Source of the DNA: Marinobacter mangrovi
GTDB lineage: Bacteria; Pseudomonadota; Gammaproteobacteria; Pseudomonadales; Oleiphilaceae
Length of the DNA: 64,000 nt
Direction: 5' to 3'
NCBI RefSeq assembly: GCF_016798325.1
Contig: NZ_JAERVO010000004.1
Span: forward strand, 248,001 to 312,000
Shown here: in pieces, positions 16,297-25,524 of the stretch
Numbering within the stretch: the stretch's first letter is position 1
How the letters are laid out: every line of letters begins with the position of its first letter
Made by a program: the position numbers and the translations under genes
The notes under the pieces: model-generated
Told to the model about the DNA's origin: nothing
The model's database searches: none
The model's input: the letters and a program-made list of their open reading frames with translations, nothing else

Positions 16297-18552
16297 ATGA
16301 CCGGTCGCCGCCTCTGGTTGGCGAGTGTCAGCCATTACCGTCGCCATCCCCTGCAACTGGTCGCCCTCCTGTTGATCCTGGTTCTGGCAACCGCCCTCTG
16401 GTCCGGCGTCTGGGACCTGACGCGCCAGGCCCGGCAGAGCCTGCAACAGGGTACCGGCCTGCTGGAGGGACTGCAGGAAATCCGCCGCCAGGACGGCGCT
16501 CCGGTGACGGTCGCCGATTTTGTCACCCTGCGCCGTGCCGGCGTTTGCGTGCTGCCCTGGCTTGAAGTTACGCCGGCCAGCGGGCAGGGACGGGTCATTG
16601 GCATCGATCCGTTGTCGTTGGGCTGCTTTGCCGAAGGCGGCCAGAGTGGACTGCCGCAACGCATGCAGGGTGGGCCGTTCGAGGACATCGGCCGCGCCAT
16701 CGAATCCTCACCAAACACGCCGGCTACAGCGGGTTTTCGCCTGATGGCCCCAACGGCAGTGACCGACCTTCCATCAGGTTACCGGAACGTCCCCGCGGAG
16801 CCGCGCCTGGCCACCGGCGAACTGGCAGACAGCTTCCTGCTGAATCTCGACGCCCTGTGCGTCCTGGTGTTGTTGATTACCGGGCTGCTGATCCGCAGCA
16901 TCTATCTGTTGGGACTCTCCCAACGTCGAGCCAGCACCCAGCTTCTGACCCGTTTCGGCGTGCCCGCCCGCCGCCTGCATCGAATGCGCCTGGTGGAACT
17001 GGCCGTGATCTCCCTGCTGGGCGCCGTGCCCGGCACGGTGCTGGGGCTGCTCATGGCGCAGGTGTTTGCCCAGGGCTTCGGCCGGGTGCTGAGCGGCCTG
17101 TTCGATGTCACCCTGGTGGGCAATGCCATCACCTGGATGGCCTGCCTGCCGATCCCGGTGATGATCGGGCTGGTGCTGGCGTGGTGCTCGTTCGACGGGC
17201 GAGAGGACGATACCGGGCGACGGCGGCGGGGCGACCGTGGGCGCCTCGCCGCCGTCATCCTGCTGTTGGGCATCGTCGGATTGATCCTGGCAAACACGCT
17301 GGTTCTGGTCTTTGCCGCACTGGCCCTGGTATTCCTCGGCGTGGGGCTGCTGACACCGGCCTTGCTGGCCCGTGGGCTGGATGCCGCTGCCCGCCACACC
17401 GCCAAACCACTGCGGCTATGGTCCGTGCGCGAACTGTCCGTGATGATCCGGCGTCTGGGGCTGCCGGTGGTGGCCCTGCAGTTTGCAGCGGCGACGGTGA
17501 TCGCCATCCAGGCGCTGGTTGGCACCTTCGAAACCACGTTCTACGAATGGCTGGATCAACGCCTGCAGGGCGATGTCTATCTGGAGCTCCGCGAGCCCGC
17601 CGATTTACCTCGGGTCGAGGGTGCCCTGAGTGGTCTGGAGAGCGTCGCTCAACGCTATACGGTTCAGCGGGACCGGGCAGAACTGACGCAACCGCAACCC
17701 GTCTCCGTGGATCTGCTGGCGCTGCCCTCCGACTCGTCATTGCTGCACCACTGGACCTTCCTGTCGGCCGTTTCCGATCCCTGGTCGCAGCTTGATCGGG
17801 GCCAGGTCATGGTCAATGAGCAACTGGCCCGCCGATTGGGCCTGGCGACCGGTGACCGGCTCAGTTACCGGATAGCGGGGCAGGCCTATCAGGCGACGGT
17901 CGCGGCGGTCTACGCGGATTATGGCCGACCCAGCGGCGAGCTGTTGGTGGCTGCCTCGTCTCTTCCGGCAGCGTTCCGCTCCGCCTTTACCAGTGTCACG
18001 GTCGCCCTGGCCGAAGGCGCCACACCGGCGGACTTGCGTGCCGCGCTGGCGGATGCCTTGCCCGGCGTTGGTCTTGAACTGCGGGATACGGCGTCGGTCC
18101 GTGGACTGGCGACCCGGATCTTCGAGCAGACGTTCCTGCTGACCCGTGCCATCAGTATGTTGACGCTGGTGCTGGCCGGAGTCTCGCTGCTGGTCCTGGG
18201 TTGGGTGTTTTTCGGCACCCGGCGCTGGTACTTCCACCTGCTTCGGGTCTGGGGCGTCGGTCGGCGAGCGCTGCGCTGGCGGATCAGCGGCCTGTCCGTT
18301 GCGGTAACGTTGATGGCCTGTCTGGCGGCCCTGCCGCTGGGGGTCCTGCTGACCTGGGTGCTGGTGGCCCGGATCAATCCGCTGGCCTTCGGCTGGTCTC
18401 TGCCGATGGCCGTTTATCCGCTATTCTGGTTACAACTGGTGGTCGTCGCCGGGGTGATCGGGCTGATCATCGCCTGGCTGATTCAGCGCCGTCTGGACGA
18501 GCGGCCGCCGGAACCGGTGACGGTGGGTCAATTGCAGGGAGCGGAGCGATGA
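16297..18552 (+). CDS. FtsX-type ABC transporter permease
   Basis: A 751-residue inner-membrane permease with a duplicated architecture: an N-terminal span (about 17-37), a periplasmic segment, a cluster of spans between about 185 and 360 with an RLGLP linker, a second large periplasmic domain (about 410-600), and a final three-span FtsX module (about 607-740). The size and duplication resemble the fusion of two FtsX halves seen in AttF/AttG-like systems. It starts 1 nt after the ATPase gene and its TGA overlaps the ATG of the lipoprotein gene, so the three are one operon. Such transporters move lipids, lipoproteins or work mechanically. Confidence 0.87.
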   Translation: MTGRRLWLASVSHYRRHPLQLVALLLILVLATALWSGVWDLTRQARQSLQQGTGLLEGLQEIRRQDGAPVTVADFVTLRRAGVCVLPWLEVTPASGQGRVIGIDPLSLGCFAEGGQSGLPQRMQGGPFEDIGRAIESSPNTPATAGFRLMAPTAVTDLPSGYRNVPAEPRLATGELADSFLLNLDALCVLVLLITGLLIRSIYLLGLSQRRASTQLLTRFGVPARRLHRMRLVELAVISLLGAVPGTVLGLLMAQVFAQGFGRVLSGLFDVTLVGNAITWMACLPIPVMIGLVLAWCSFDGREDDTGRRRRGDRGRLAAVILLLGIVGLILANTLVLVFAALALVFLGVGLLTPALLARGLDAAARHTAKPLRLWSVRELSVMIRRLGLPVVALQFAAATVIAIQALVGTFETTFYEWLDQRLQGDVYLELREPADLPRVEGALSGLESVAQRYTVQRDRAELTQPQPVSVDLLALPSDSSLLHHWTFLSAVSDPWSQLDRGQVMVNEQLARRLGLATGDRLSYRIAGQAYQATVAAVYADYGRPSGELLVAASSLPAAFRSAFTSVTVALAEGATPADLRAALADALPGVGLELRDTASVRGLATRIFEQTFLLTRAISMLTLVLAGVSLLVLGWVFFGTRRWYFHLLRVWGVGRRALRWRISGLSVAVTLMACLAALPLGVLLTWVLVARINPLAFGWSLPMAVYPLFWLQLVVVAGVIGLIIAWLIQRRLDERPPEPVTVGQLQGAER

Positions 18553-19643
18553 GGTGGCTGATCGGAGCGCTGGTCGCGATGTGCCTGGCCGGCTGTGAAC
18601 CGGGGGAAGAGGCGCCGCAGGGCTTTGCCGGTCTGGGGCAATCCTTTGATCCGCAAAGCGCCGGCGTTGATTTTGCCCAGCCCGGGCCTGGCGACCACAT
18701 CGAGTTGCCGCGGGATCTGGGCCCCCATCCCCGCTACCGCATTGAGTGGTGGTACCTCACCGCCAACCTGACCACCGCCGACGGTGACCCGCTTGGGCTG
18801 CAGTGGACCCAGTTCCGTCAGGGCCTGAAGCCGCATGCGCCGGATGCAAAGACGCCGCCACCGGAATCGTGGCCGCTGCAGTCGGTGTGGATGGCCCATG
18901 CCGCCGTGTCACGCCCCAACGACCATCATTTCAGCGAGCGACTGGCCCGGGGCGGCATCGGTCATGCCGGCGCAACGGCGTCGCCGTTTTCGGTGTGGCT
19001 GGATGACTGGTCGCTGACCGCCTCGGAGGATGGCGACTGGCAACTCCACGTCAAAACCGATGACTGGGGCTATGACCTGACCCTGAGCCAGCGCGGCGAT
19101 GCGGTGCGCCACGGCGATCAGGGCTTCAGCGCCAAGTCGGCCAGCGGCGAGGGCTCGATGTATTTCAGCTATGTGGACCTGACCATCCGCGGCACGGTCA
19201 CCGTCAATGGGGAGACCCTCGACGTGCAGGGCAGCGGCTGGTTCGATCGGGAGTGGAGCAGCCAGTTCCTGCGCTCCGACCAGCAGGGCTGGGACTGGAT
19301 GGCGCTGCAGCTGGAATCCGGCGAGCGCATCATGGCGTTCCGGCTGAGGGAAGACGAAGGGGCGTTTCTCGCCGGCACCTGGATCAGCGCCTTCGGCGAA
19401 GTGGTCCCCCTGAGCGGCGATGACTTTACTCTGCAACCGCTGGAGCAGGCGACCTTTGACACAGGCACCGTGCCGTCACGCTGGCGGCTGACCATTCCCA
19501 GTCGGGATGTGGACATCGAAGTGGACACCATGGCCGGCAACTTCTGGAACACCGGCCTGTATCCCTACTGGGAAAGTCCGGTCCGGGTATCCGGCTCCCA
19601 CAGTGGTCGCGGTTATCTGGAGTTGACCGGCTACGCCGAGTAA
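18549..19643 (+). CDS. AttH/CrtC-like lipocalin-fold lipoprotein
   Basis: A 364-residue lipoprotein: signal peptide with lipobox LAGC (Cys at about residue 16), then a two-part lipocalin-like domain of the AttH / carotenoid 1,2-hydratase family. Diagnostic segments are RIEWWYLTANL, LQWTQFR, the SGWFDREWSS motif and a terminal RGYLELTGYAE. Residue 17 after the lipobox Cys is Glu, which does not give an Asp+2 inner-membrane retention signal. ATGA overlap with the permease and GGAG upstream fix the start. With the ATPase and permease this forms an AttEFGH-like operon. It probably binds a hydrophobic ligand handled by the transporter. Confidence 0.88.
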   Translation: MRWLIGALVAMCLAGCEPGEEAPQGFAGLGQSFDPQSAGVDFAQPGPGDHIELPRDLGPHPRYRIEWWYLTANLTTADGDPLGLQWTQFRQGLKPHAPDAKTPPPESWPLQSVWMAHAAVSRPNDHHFSERLARGGIGHAGATASPFSVWLDDWSLTASEDGDWQLHVKTDDWGYDLTLSQRGDAVRHGDQGFSAKSASGEGSMYFSYVDLTIRGTVTVNGETLDVQGSGWFDREWSSQFLRSDQQGWDWMALQLESGERIMAFRLREDEGAFLAGTWISAFGEVVPLSGDDFTLQPLEQATFDTGTVPSRWRLTIPSRDVDIEVDTMAGNFWNTGLYPYWESPVRVSGSHSGRGYLELTGYAE

Positions 19644-19719
19644 CGCCGGGACTGGCGGGCGCATTTATTGCTTTAATTGAAGGGTAGATCGCCATCAACA
19701 CGACCCGCGAGGACCGCTT

Positions 19720-20868
19720 GTGACTCATATCCTGATTGCCCCGGACTCCTTCAAGGAAAGCCTGTCGGCCTCGGAAGTGGCCGAGGCCATACGTGGCGGA
19801 CTGGCCCAGGCACTACCGGAGGCGACCTTCACCACGCTGCCGCTGGCGGATGGCGGCGAGGGCACCATGGAGGCGCTGGTGATCGCCGCCGGCGGCCGCT
19901 ACGAAACCACCGAAGTCACCGGGCCGGACGGCAATCCGGTGAAGGCCCGCTTTGGACTGATCCACGACGACCGCACTGCCGTGATCGAAATGGCGGAAGC
20001 CAGTGGCCTGCAACGATTGCCGCAAGCCCGGCGTAATCCCATGAAAACCACCACCCGGGGCACCGGCGAGCTGATCATCGATGCCCTGGATCTCGGAGTG
20101 GAGCAGATCATCCTGACCCTGGGCGGCAGCGCCACCAACGACGGCGGTCTCGGAATGGCACAGGCCCTGGGCGTCAAGGCGCTGGACGCCGCCGGGAACG
20201 CCATCGGCCCGGGTGGGCAGGGGCTGCTGGATGTGTCTTCGATCAATCTGCATGAACTCGACACCCGGATACCCGCGACCCGTTTCCGGGTCATTTGTGA
20301 CGTCAACAACCCGCTGACTGGCCCCAATGGCGCGACCTATGTGTTCGGGCCCCAAAAAGGTGCAACCGACGAAATGCTGATTGCGCTGGACCAGGGCATG
20401 GCCCGTTATGGAGCACTGCTGGAACAGGTGGTGAGTCGCAAGTTGGCGGACATGCCCGGTGCCGGTGCGGCCGGTGGCATGGGCATGGCGGCGTGCGCGT
20501 TCCTGCGTGGCCGTCTGGAGCCCGGGGTGGATGTGGTCATGGATGCAGTAGGCTTGCGTGAGCAGCTCAAGAAGGCGGATCTGGTGATCACCGGGGAAGG
20601 GCGGATCGATGGGCAAACCGCCCGCGGCAAGACCCTGGCCGGACTGGCCCGGGAAGCCGCCCAGGCGGGCGTGCCCGTAGTGGCCCTGGCCGGCAGCGTG
20701 GGTGACGACTACGACGAGGCATTGGCCTGTGGGTTGACGGCAGTGTTCGGTATCACGCCGACGCCCATGGATCTGCCGGAGGCGCTGGAGCGGGCTGCCG
20801 ACAACCTGCGTCGGGTGGCCCGGAACGTGGCGGCGCTGTACGCCCTGTCACCCTCATCAAGGGCGTGA
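19720..20868 (+). CDS. Glycerate kinase (GlxK/GarK type)
   Basis: A 382-residue type I glycerate kinase. The signature openings PDSFKESLSA (8-17) and LPLADGGEGTMEAL (about 40-53), and later GGSATNDGGLGMAQALG, GPQKGA and GEGRIDGQTARGK, are all present. It phosphorylates D-glycerate, feeding glyoxylate- or tartronate-derived carbon into glycolysis. A GTG start with GAGGA upstream is used. No glyoxylate genes are adjacent. The last 12 nt overlap the convergent sugar-dehydrogenase gene. Confidence 0.93.
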   Translation: MTHILIAPDSFKESLSASEVAEAIRGGLAQALPEATFTTLPLADGGEGTMEALVIAAGGRYETTEVTGPDGNPVKARFGLIHDDRTAVIEMAEASGLQRLPQARRNPMKTTTRGTGELIIDALDLGVEQIILTLGGSATNDGGLGMAQALGVKALDAAGNAIGPGGQGLLDVSSINLHELDTRIPATRFRVICDVNNPLTGPNGATYVFGPQKGATDEMLIALDQGMARYGALLEQVVSRKLADMPGAGAAGGMGMAACAFLRGRLEPGVDVVMDAVGLREQLKKADLVITGEGRIDGQTARGKTLAGLAREAAQAGVPVVALAGSVGDDYDEALACGLTAVFGITPTPMDLPEALERAADNLRRVARNVAALYALSPSSRA

Positions 20869-21993
20869 GACTCTCAGGATTTCACCGTCCGAGGCGTCCG
20901 TCAGCAACCAGATGGACCCGTCGGGCGCCTGCTTGACCTCGCGGATGCGTTTGCCCACCGCTTTCAGCAGATCCTCCTCTTCCACCACCTGTTCCCGCTC
21001 GTTGACCCGCAGTCGAACCACTTTCTGGAACTTCAGGGCACCGACGAACAGATCGCCCCGCCATTGTGGGAACATCTCACCGTCATAAATCGCCAGGCCC
21101 GATGGGGCGATGGACGGATCCCAGTAGTGCAGTGGCTGCGCCATGCCCGGTGCCTGGGTGCGGTCGGTAATCGGCAGACCGCTGTAGTCGATGCCGTAGG
21201 TGATTGCCGGCCAGCCGTAATTGGTGGCCGCGCGAATGATGTTCACCTCGTCACCGCCCCTTGGACCGTGCTCGTGGCTCCAGATCTCACCCGTGACCGG
21301 GTGCCGGGCCATGCCCTGGATATTGCGGTTGCCGTAGGTGAAGAAGGTCTGCCTCGCACCGGCCTGATTCAGGAAGGGGTTGCCTGGCGCCGGGGCTCCG
21401 TCAATGGTGATGCGGTGAACGCCGCCGGCATCGTCCGACAGGTCCTGCGCCCGGGATTGATCGCCCCGGTCGCCCACCGGCACGTAGAGGTAACCCTCCC
21501 GGTCGAAGGCCAGCCGCCCCGCAAAATGACGGGTGGTGTTGGAGCGGGGCAGGGCTTCGAAGATGACGGTCACATTCTCCAGGGCACCATCCCGGTATTC
21601 GGCCCGGGCCACCCGGGTCGTTTTGCCTTCGCGGGTCTGGTGAGCGTAGCTCAGGAAGAGCAGGCGGTTCTCGCTGAAACGGGGATGCAGGATGACGTCC
21701 AGCAGGCCGCCCTGGCCGGCCACCGCCACGTCCGGTACGCCGCTGACCGGTGCATCCAGCAACTCGCCATCCCGCACCACCCGGAGACGGCCCGCCCGTT
21801 CCGTCACCAACACATCACCGTTGGGAAGAAAGGCCAGTCCCCAGGGGTGGTCGAGTCCATCAACAACGGTATCGACGCGGTAATCGTGATAGCGGGATTC
21901 GTAGACGTCTGCTTCCGCCAGGCTCGCCAGCAAGAGGCCGGCGAACAGTGAAAAGAACGTGCGAAACGGATGATGAGTAGGGCCCTGAATCAT
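20857..21993 (-). CDS. PQQ-dependent soluble aldose dehydrogenase (YliI/Asd-like)
   Basis: A 378-residue secreted beta-propeller. Signal peptide about residues 1-29 (FFSLFAGLLLASLAEA). Then DGLDHPWGLAFLPNGDVLVTE, ILHPRFSENRLLFLSYAH, DREGYLYVPVGDRGDQ and HGPRGGDEVNII match the GDH/Hedgehog-interacting-protein-like family that binds PQQ and calcium and oxidises aldoses in the periplasm. The ATG at 21993 has AGGAGG upstream, which decides the start over longer versions. It is divergent from dodecin and convergent (12-nt overlap) with glycerate kinase. Confidence 0.9.
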   Translation of the reverse strand: MIQGPTHHPFRTFFSLFAGLLLASLAEADVYESRYHDYRVDTVVDGLDHPWGLAFLPNGDVLVTERAGRLRVVRDGELLDAPVSGVPDVAVAGQGGLLDVILHPRFSENRLLFLSYAHQTREGKTTRVARAEYRDGALENVTVIFEALPRSNTTRHFAGRLAFDREGYLYVPVGDRGDQSRAQDLSDDAGGVHRITIDGAPAPGNPFLNQAGARQTFFTYGNRNIQGMARHPVTGEIWSHEHGPRGGDEVNIIRAATNYGWPAITYGIDYSGLPITDRTQAPGMAQPLHYWDPSIAPSGLAIYDGEMFPQWRGDLFVGALKFQKVVRLRVNEREQVVEEEDLLKAVGKRIREVKQAPDGSIWLLTDASDGEILRVSRP

Positions 21994-22149
21994 CGAGTCT
22001 GCCTCCTGCTGACGATGCATACGCAATGGTTCCTTGGATGGCTTCCACCGGCAAAGGTTCAGTTGGTGCCTTTTGAAAACCCCCGCCCCCTGTGTGCCAT
22101 ACTGCAACCGAACACGCTTTTAAAACCTTGCGACATAAGGAGATCATGG

Positions 22150-22365
22150 ATGTCAGATCATCATGTCTACAAGAAAGTCGAGATTGTCGGTTCGTCCACA
22201 ACCGGCATTGAAGACGCCATCGAGAACGCGTTGGCGGAATGCAGCAAGAGCGTCAAGAACATCGAATGGTTTGAAGTAACCGAAACCCGCGGCCATGTGA
22301 CGGACGGCAAGGTGGCCCACTATCAGGTGGTGCTGAAAGTCGGGTTTCGGATTCAGGGAAGCTAG
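22150..22365 (+). CDS. Dodecin (flavin-binding protein)
   Basis: A 71-residue protein with the full dodecin pattern: HHVYKKVEIVGSS at the first strand, a single helix (IEDAIENALAECSKSV), NIEWFEVTETRGHV containing the Trp that stacks on flavin, and a closing YQVVLKVGFRI strand. Dodecins form 12-mers that store and protect riboflavin or FMN. AAGGAG lies 7 nt before the ATG at 22150, which settles the start. A perfect palindrome directly follows and overlaps the TAG stop by one base. Confidence 0.95.
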   Translation: MSDHHVYKKVEIVGSSTTGIEDAIENALAECSKSVKNIEWFEVTETRGHVTDGKVAHYQVVLKVGFRIQGS

Positions 22366-22382
22366 GGGCTGAATTCAGCCCC
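22365..22382. terminator. 18-bp perfect palindrome between dodecin and the ABC exporter
   Basis: GGGGCTGAATTCAGCCCC is self-complementary and starts at the last base of the dodecin stop codon. TTGAATG follows, a weak T-tract. It sits between convergent genes (the exporter ends at 22410), so a bidirectional terminator is the simplest reading. Confidence 0.6.
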
Positions 22383-22409
22383 TTGAATGCACTGCTGCGC
22401 GGAGACGGC

Positions 22410-24218
22410 TCAGTGGGTGGTCAACTGAGCCGCTTCGGCGGCCGAGCCGGTCTGGACCTGCCACTGGGCGGCGTAGCTGCCGTCCTGGGCGATCAGTTCG
22501 TCATGGGTGCCCCTCTCGGTGACCTCGCCGTCCTGGATCACGGCAATCTGGTCCGCATGGACGATGGTCGACAGGCGGTGGGCAATCATGATGACCGTGC
22601 GGTTGTGGCCGATGCGCCGCAGCGACCGCTGGATCGCGGCTTCCGTCTCGTTGTCCACCGCGCTGGTGGCCTCGTCCAGTACCAGGATGGGCGGATCTTT
22701 CAGCAGCGCGCGGGCCAGTGACAGACGCTGACGCTGACCGCCGGACAGGCGCACGCCGCGCTCACCCACGGCGGTGTCCAGGCCGTCCTGCAATGCCTCG
22801 ATAAAGCCCCAGGCCTCGGCCGTTTTGGCCGCCTCGATGATCTGCTCATCGGTGGCGTCCGGACGCCCATAGGCGATGTTGTCGCGGATGCTGCCATCGA
22901 ACAGGTAGACATCCTGGCTGACCAGGCCGATGGCCTGACGCACCGAGTTCAGGCTGACATCCTGGATGGGATGATCGTCGATGCGGATCGCCCCGTGCTG
23001 CACGTCGTAAAACCGCAGCAGCAGCTTGATCAGGGTCGACTTGCCGGAGCCCGTGGCGCCCACCAGGGCCAGGGTATGACCGGCCGGAACCTCCAGGCTG
23101 ATGCCTTTGACGCCCGCGCCGCTGTTGCCATACCGGAACTGGACGCTATCGAAGCTCACGGACCCGCGCACCGGCTGGGGCAGGGGCGTGGTAACGTTGT
23201 CCCGAACATGGACGGGCTCCGCGATCAGGTCCAGGATCCGGCGGGTACTGGCCATGGCCCGCTCGAACTGGTCGACCACTTCCGCCAGTCCCGTCATTGG
23301 CCACAGCAGGCGCTGGGTCAGGAACACCAGTACGCCGTAGGCGCCCACATTCAGCTCCCCGTTCAGGGCCATCATGCCGCCGATCATGAACGTCGCCAGG
23401 AAACCGAACAGCACCGCCATCCGGATCAGCGGAATGAAGGCGGAGCTGATGCGGATCGCCTTACGATTGGCCTGGACGTAATCGTCACTGGCCTGGCGCA
23501 GACGCTCCGCTTCGCGGGCTTCGGCCGTAAAACTCTTGATGGTGGCAATACCGCCGAGATTGTTGGCCAGCCGGGTGGACAGGTTGCCCACTTTCTCCCG
23601 CACGTCGGCGTACAGCGGTCCGGCTTTTTTCTGGAAGTAGAAGGCACCCCAGACGATGACCGGAATCGGTGTAAAGGCCAGCAGCGCGATCAGCGGCGAG
23701 ATCACGAAGAACACCAGGCCCACCGTGAGAATGGTGACCACCACCTGGATCATGGCGTTAGCACCGCCGTCGAGGAACCGTTCCAGCTGGTTCACGTCGT
23801 CGTTCATGGTCGCTACCAGCTGGCCGGAGCTGCGCGACTCGAAGAAGTGCATATCCAGGCGCTGGGCGTGTTCGTAAGCGTCCTGGCGCAGGTCGGCCTG
23901 CAACGCCTGGGACAGGTTGCGCCAGAGCACCTGGAACATGAATTCGAATATGGATTCACCGGCCCAGATGAAGAAGGTGAGCAGCCCCAGCACGAGAATC
24001 TGGGACTCGGCCGAGGTGAAGCCGATCGACGCCACGAAACTGGATTCCTTGTTCACCACCACGTCGATGGCAATACCGATCAGGATCTCCGGCGCGATGT
24101 CGAACAGCTTGTTGATGATCGAGCAGGTGGTGGCAGCGATGATGTGGCGACGGTAGCCGCGGGCGTAACGCAGCAAACGGCCAAGCGCCTGGAAGCTGCT
24201 GGTGCTGGAGCTGGACAT
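22410..24218 (-). CDS. ABC exporter, fused permease/ATPase (MsbA-like half transporter)
   Basis: A 602-residue type IV (exporter) ABC protein. Six membrane spans fill about residues 20-325 and the ATPase about 345-595: Walker A GATGSGKST near 387, signature LSGGQRQRLS near 490, Walker B ILVLDEATSA near 511, H-loop IMIAHRLSTI. It works as a homodimer or with an unlinked partner. The substrate is unknown; relatives export lipids, peptides or siderophores. ATG has GGAG upstream. A Fur-box-like sequence lies about 105 nt before the start, which would fit an iron-related role. Confidence 0.92.
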   Translation of the reverse strand: MSSSSTSSFQALGRLLRYARGYRRHIIAATTCSIINKLFDIAPEILIGIAIDVVVNKESSFVASIGFTSAESQILVLGLLTFFIWAGESIFEFMFQVLWRNLSQALQADLRQDAYEHAQRLDMHFFESRSSGQLVATMNDDVNQLERFLDGGANAMIQVVVTILTVGLVFFVISPLIALLAFTPIPVIVWGAFYFQKKAGPLYADVREKVGNLSTRLANNLGGIATIKSFTAEAREAERLRQASDDYVQANRKAIRISSAFIPLIRMAVLFGFLATFMIGGMMALNGELNVGAYGVLVFLTQRLLWPMTGLAEVVDQFERAMASTRRILDLIAEPVHVRDNVTTPLPQPVRGSVSFDSVQFRYGNSGAGVKGISLEVPAGHTLALVGATGSGKSTLIKLLLRFYDVQHGAIRIDDHPIQDVSLNSVRQAIGLVSQDVYLFDGSIRDNIAYGRPDATDEQIIEAAKTAEAWGFIEALQDGLDTAVGERGVRLSGGQRQRLSLARALLKDPPILVLDEATSAVDNETEAAIQRSLRRIGHNRTVIMIAHRLSTIVHADQIAVIQDGEVTERGTHDELIAQDGSYAAQWQVQTGSAAEAAQLTTH

Positions 24219-24322
24219 GAGAAAATCTCCGAATCGGGCAGACCCGTCCGATAAACACCCGGGAAAACGGGGGGTATGAACGGGTCAGAAAAGGCGGACA
24301 GACTAGCTGAATTCGCTCACTC

Positions 24323-24341
24323 GTGAAAGCGAATCATTATC
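24323..24341 (-). promoter_or_regulatory. Fur-box-like sequence upstream of the ABC exporter
   Basis: On the plus strand the 19 nt match 14 of 19 positions of the palindromic Fur consensus; the right half, AATCATTATC, is perfect. It lies in the 141-nt gap between the YaiI gene and the ABC exporter, upstream of the exporter on its strand. Degenerate left half and no promoter mapped. Confidence 0.4.
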
Positions 24342-24359
24342 AAATCTGTTTGGCCAGGC

Positions 24360-24812
24360 TCAGCGCTTGACGTGTTTCTGCAGCCAGCGGTCGAGCTGAT
24401 CGGCAAAGGCCTTGCGATCGGTCTGGGAATAGCCGGACGGTCCGCCGGTCATCTGACCCGCGTTGCGCAGCTCTTCCATGAAGTTTCGCATCGCCAGACG
24501 CTGGCGGATGTTGTCGGGGGTGTAGACCTGGCCACGGGGGTTGAGGGCCCGCGCACCCCGTTCAATGGCCTCTGCGGCCAGCGGAATATCCTGGGTGACC
24601 ACCAGATCGTTCTCGCACAGCAGCTCGACGATTTCATTGTCCGCCACATCGAAACCCTGCGGCACCTGGCGTGTCTTTATATAGGGTGAAGGCGGCACAT
24701 TGATGCGCTGGTTGGCGACAAACGTGACGCTGATTTGCCAGCGATTGGCGGCGCGGCAAAGGATCTCCTTCACCGGAGTGGGGCAGGCGTCGGCATCGAC
24801 CCATATGGCCAT
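24360..24812 (-). CDS. YaiI/YqxD-family protein (DUF188)
   Basis: A 150-residue protein of the UPF0178/DUF188 family. It starts [11 protein letters not shown], the family hallmark resembling a PIN-like metal site, and contains [18 protein letters not shown] and [10 protein letters not shown]. The start at 24812 is supported by AGGGAGA upstream and by the usual family length; a longer frame to 24899 is ignored. A nuclease-like fold is suspected for the family but no function is established. Confidence 0.9.
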   Translation of the reverse strand: MAIWVDADACPTPVKEILCRAANRWQISVTFVANQRINVPPSPYIKTRQVPQGFDVADNEIVELLCENDLVVTQDIPLAAEAIERGARALNPRGQVYTPDNIRQRLAMRNFMEELRNAGQMTGGPSGYSQTDRKAFADQLDRWLQKHVKR

Positions 24813-24930
24813 AATCAGTTCTCCCTCATCAGCGGGGCAAGGATACGCCAATTCGACGAAAAAGGGTGAACGGCTACCCGGTCTTTGGCGTATTGCCACT
24901 CAGATGGCCTGTTGCCCAGGGAGGTGCATC

Positions 24931-25524
24931 ATGGGTTTTTCCACGACCGTTCGGTGGCTCTGGCCAATCCTTCTTATCGCTGTGACCGTTCTCCCCAGAC
25001 TGGCTATGGCCGACGATGCCGCTGCTTGGACCGCCTTGCGCCAGGGTGGGGCTGTCCTGATTCTGCGTCATGCCCTGGCGCCTGGCGTGGGCGATCCGGA
25101 CCACTTCGACGTCAATGATTGCAGTACCCAGCGTAATCTGAACAACGTTGGCCAGGAGCAGGCGCGGGCCTGGGGGCGATATCTGGCCGAACAGGGCATT
25201 CGCAGCGCCCAGGTTTTTTCCAGTGCCTGGTGTCGCTGCCGGGATACGGCCACGCTGATGGACGTGGGGCGCGTCACCGTGATGCCGTCGCTCAATTCCT
25301 TCTTCGCGGGCCAGGGCGACCGGGAGGCGCAGACGGCCGAGACCGTGGACAACGTCAACGGCCTGCCGTCCGGACAGCCCATTATCCTCGTCTCTCACCA
25401 GGTCAATATCACCGCGCTGACCGGCGTCTACCCGGATTCGGGTGAAGGCCTGATCCTGGCCATGCCGCTGGGTGAGGACAATCAGGTCCTGGCCCGCGTG
25501 GGGCCGGACAGGGCACCGGACTGA
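24931..25524 (+). CDS. Exported histidine phosphatase (SixA-like)
   Basis: A 197-residue protein with an N-terminal signal peptide (about residues 1-26, LLIAVTVLPRLAMA) and a histidine-phosphatase core. The first motif is LILRHA (Arg-His intact, Gly replaced by Ala) and the second is LVSHQVNI, so both catalytic His residues are kept. The cysteines in DCSTQ and AWCRCRD may form disulfides in the periplasm. GGGAGG precedes the ATG. Substrate unknown. It is the second phosphatase of this superfamily in the window and, unlike the one at 6969, has the complete His pair. Confidence 0.87.
   Translation: MGFSTTVRWLWPILLIAVTVLPRLAMADDAAAWTALRQGGAVLILRHALAPGVGDPDHFDVNDCSTQRNLNNVGQEQARAWGRYLAEQGIRSAQVFSSAWCRCRDTATLMDVGRVTVMPSLNSFFAGQGDREAQTAETVDNVNGLPSGQPIILVSHQVNITALTGVYPDSGEGLILAMPLGEDNQVLARVGPDRAPD

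Noticed and set aside
22971-24254. A long plus-strand frame opposite the ABC exporter
   Set aside because: The minus-strand exporter has every ABC motif; the plus frame has none.
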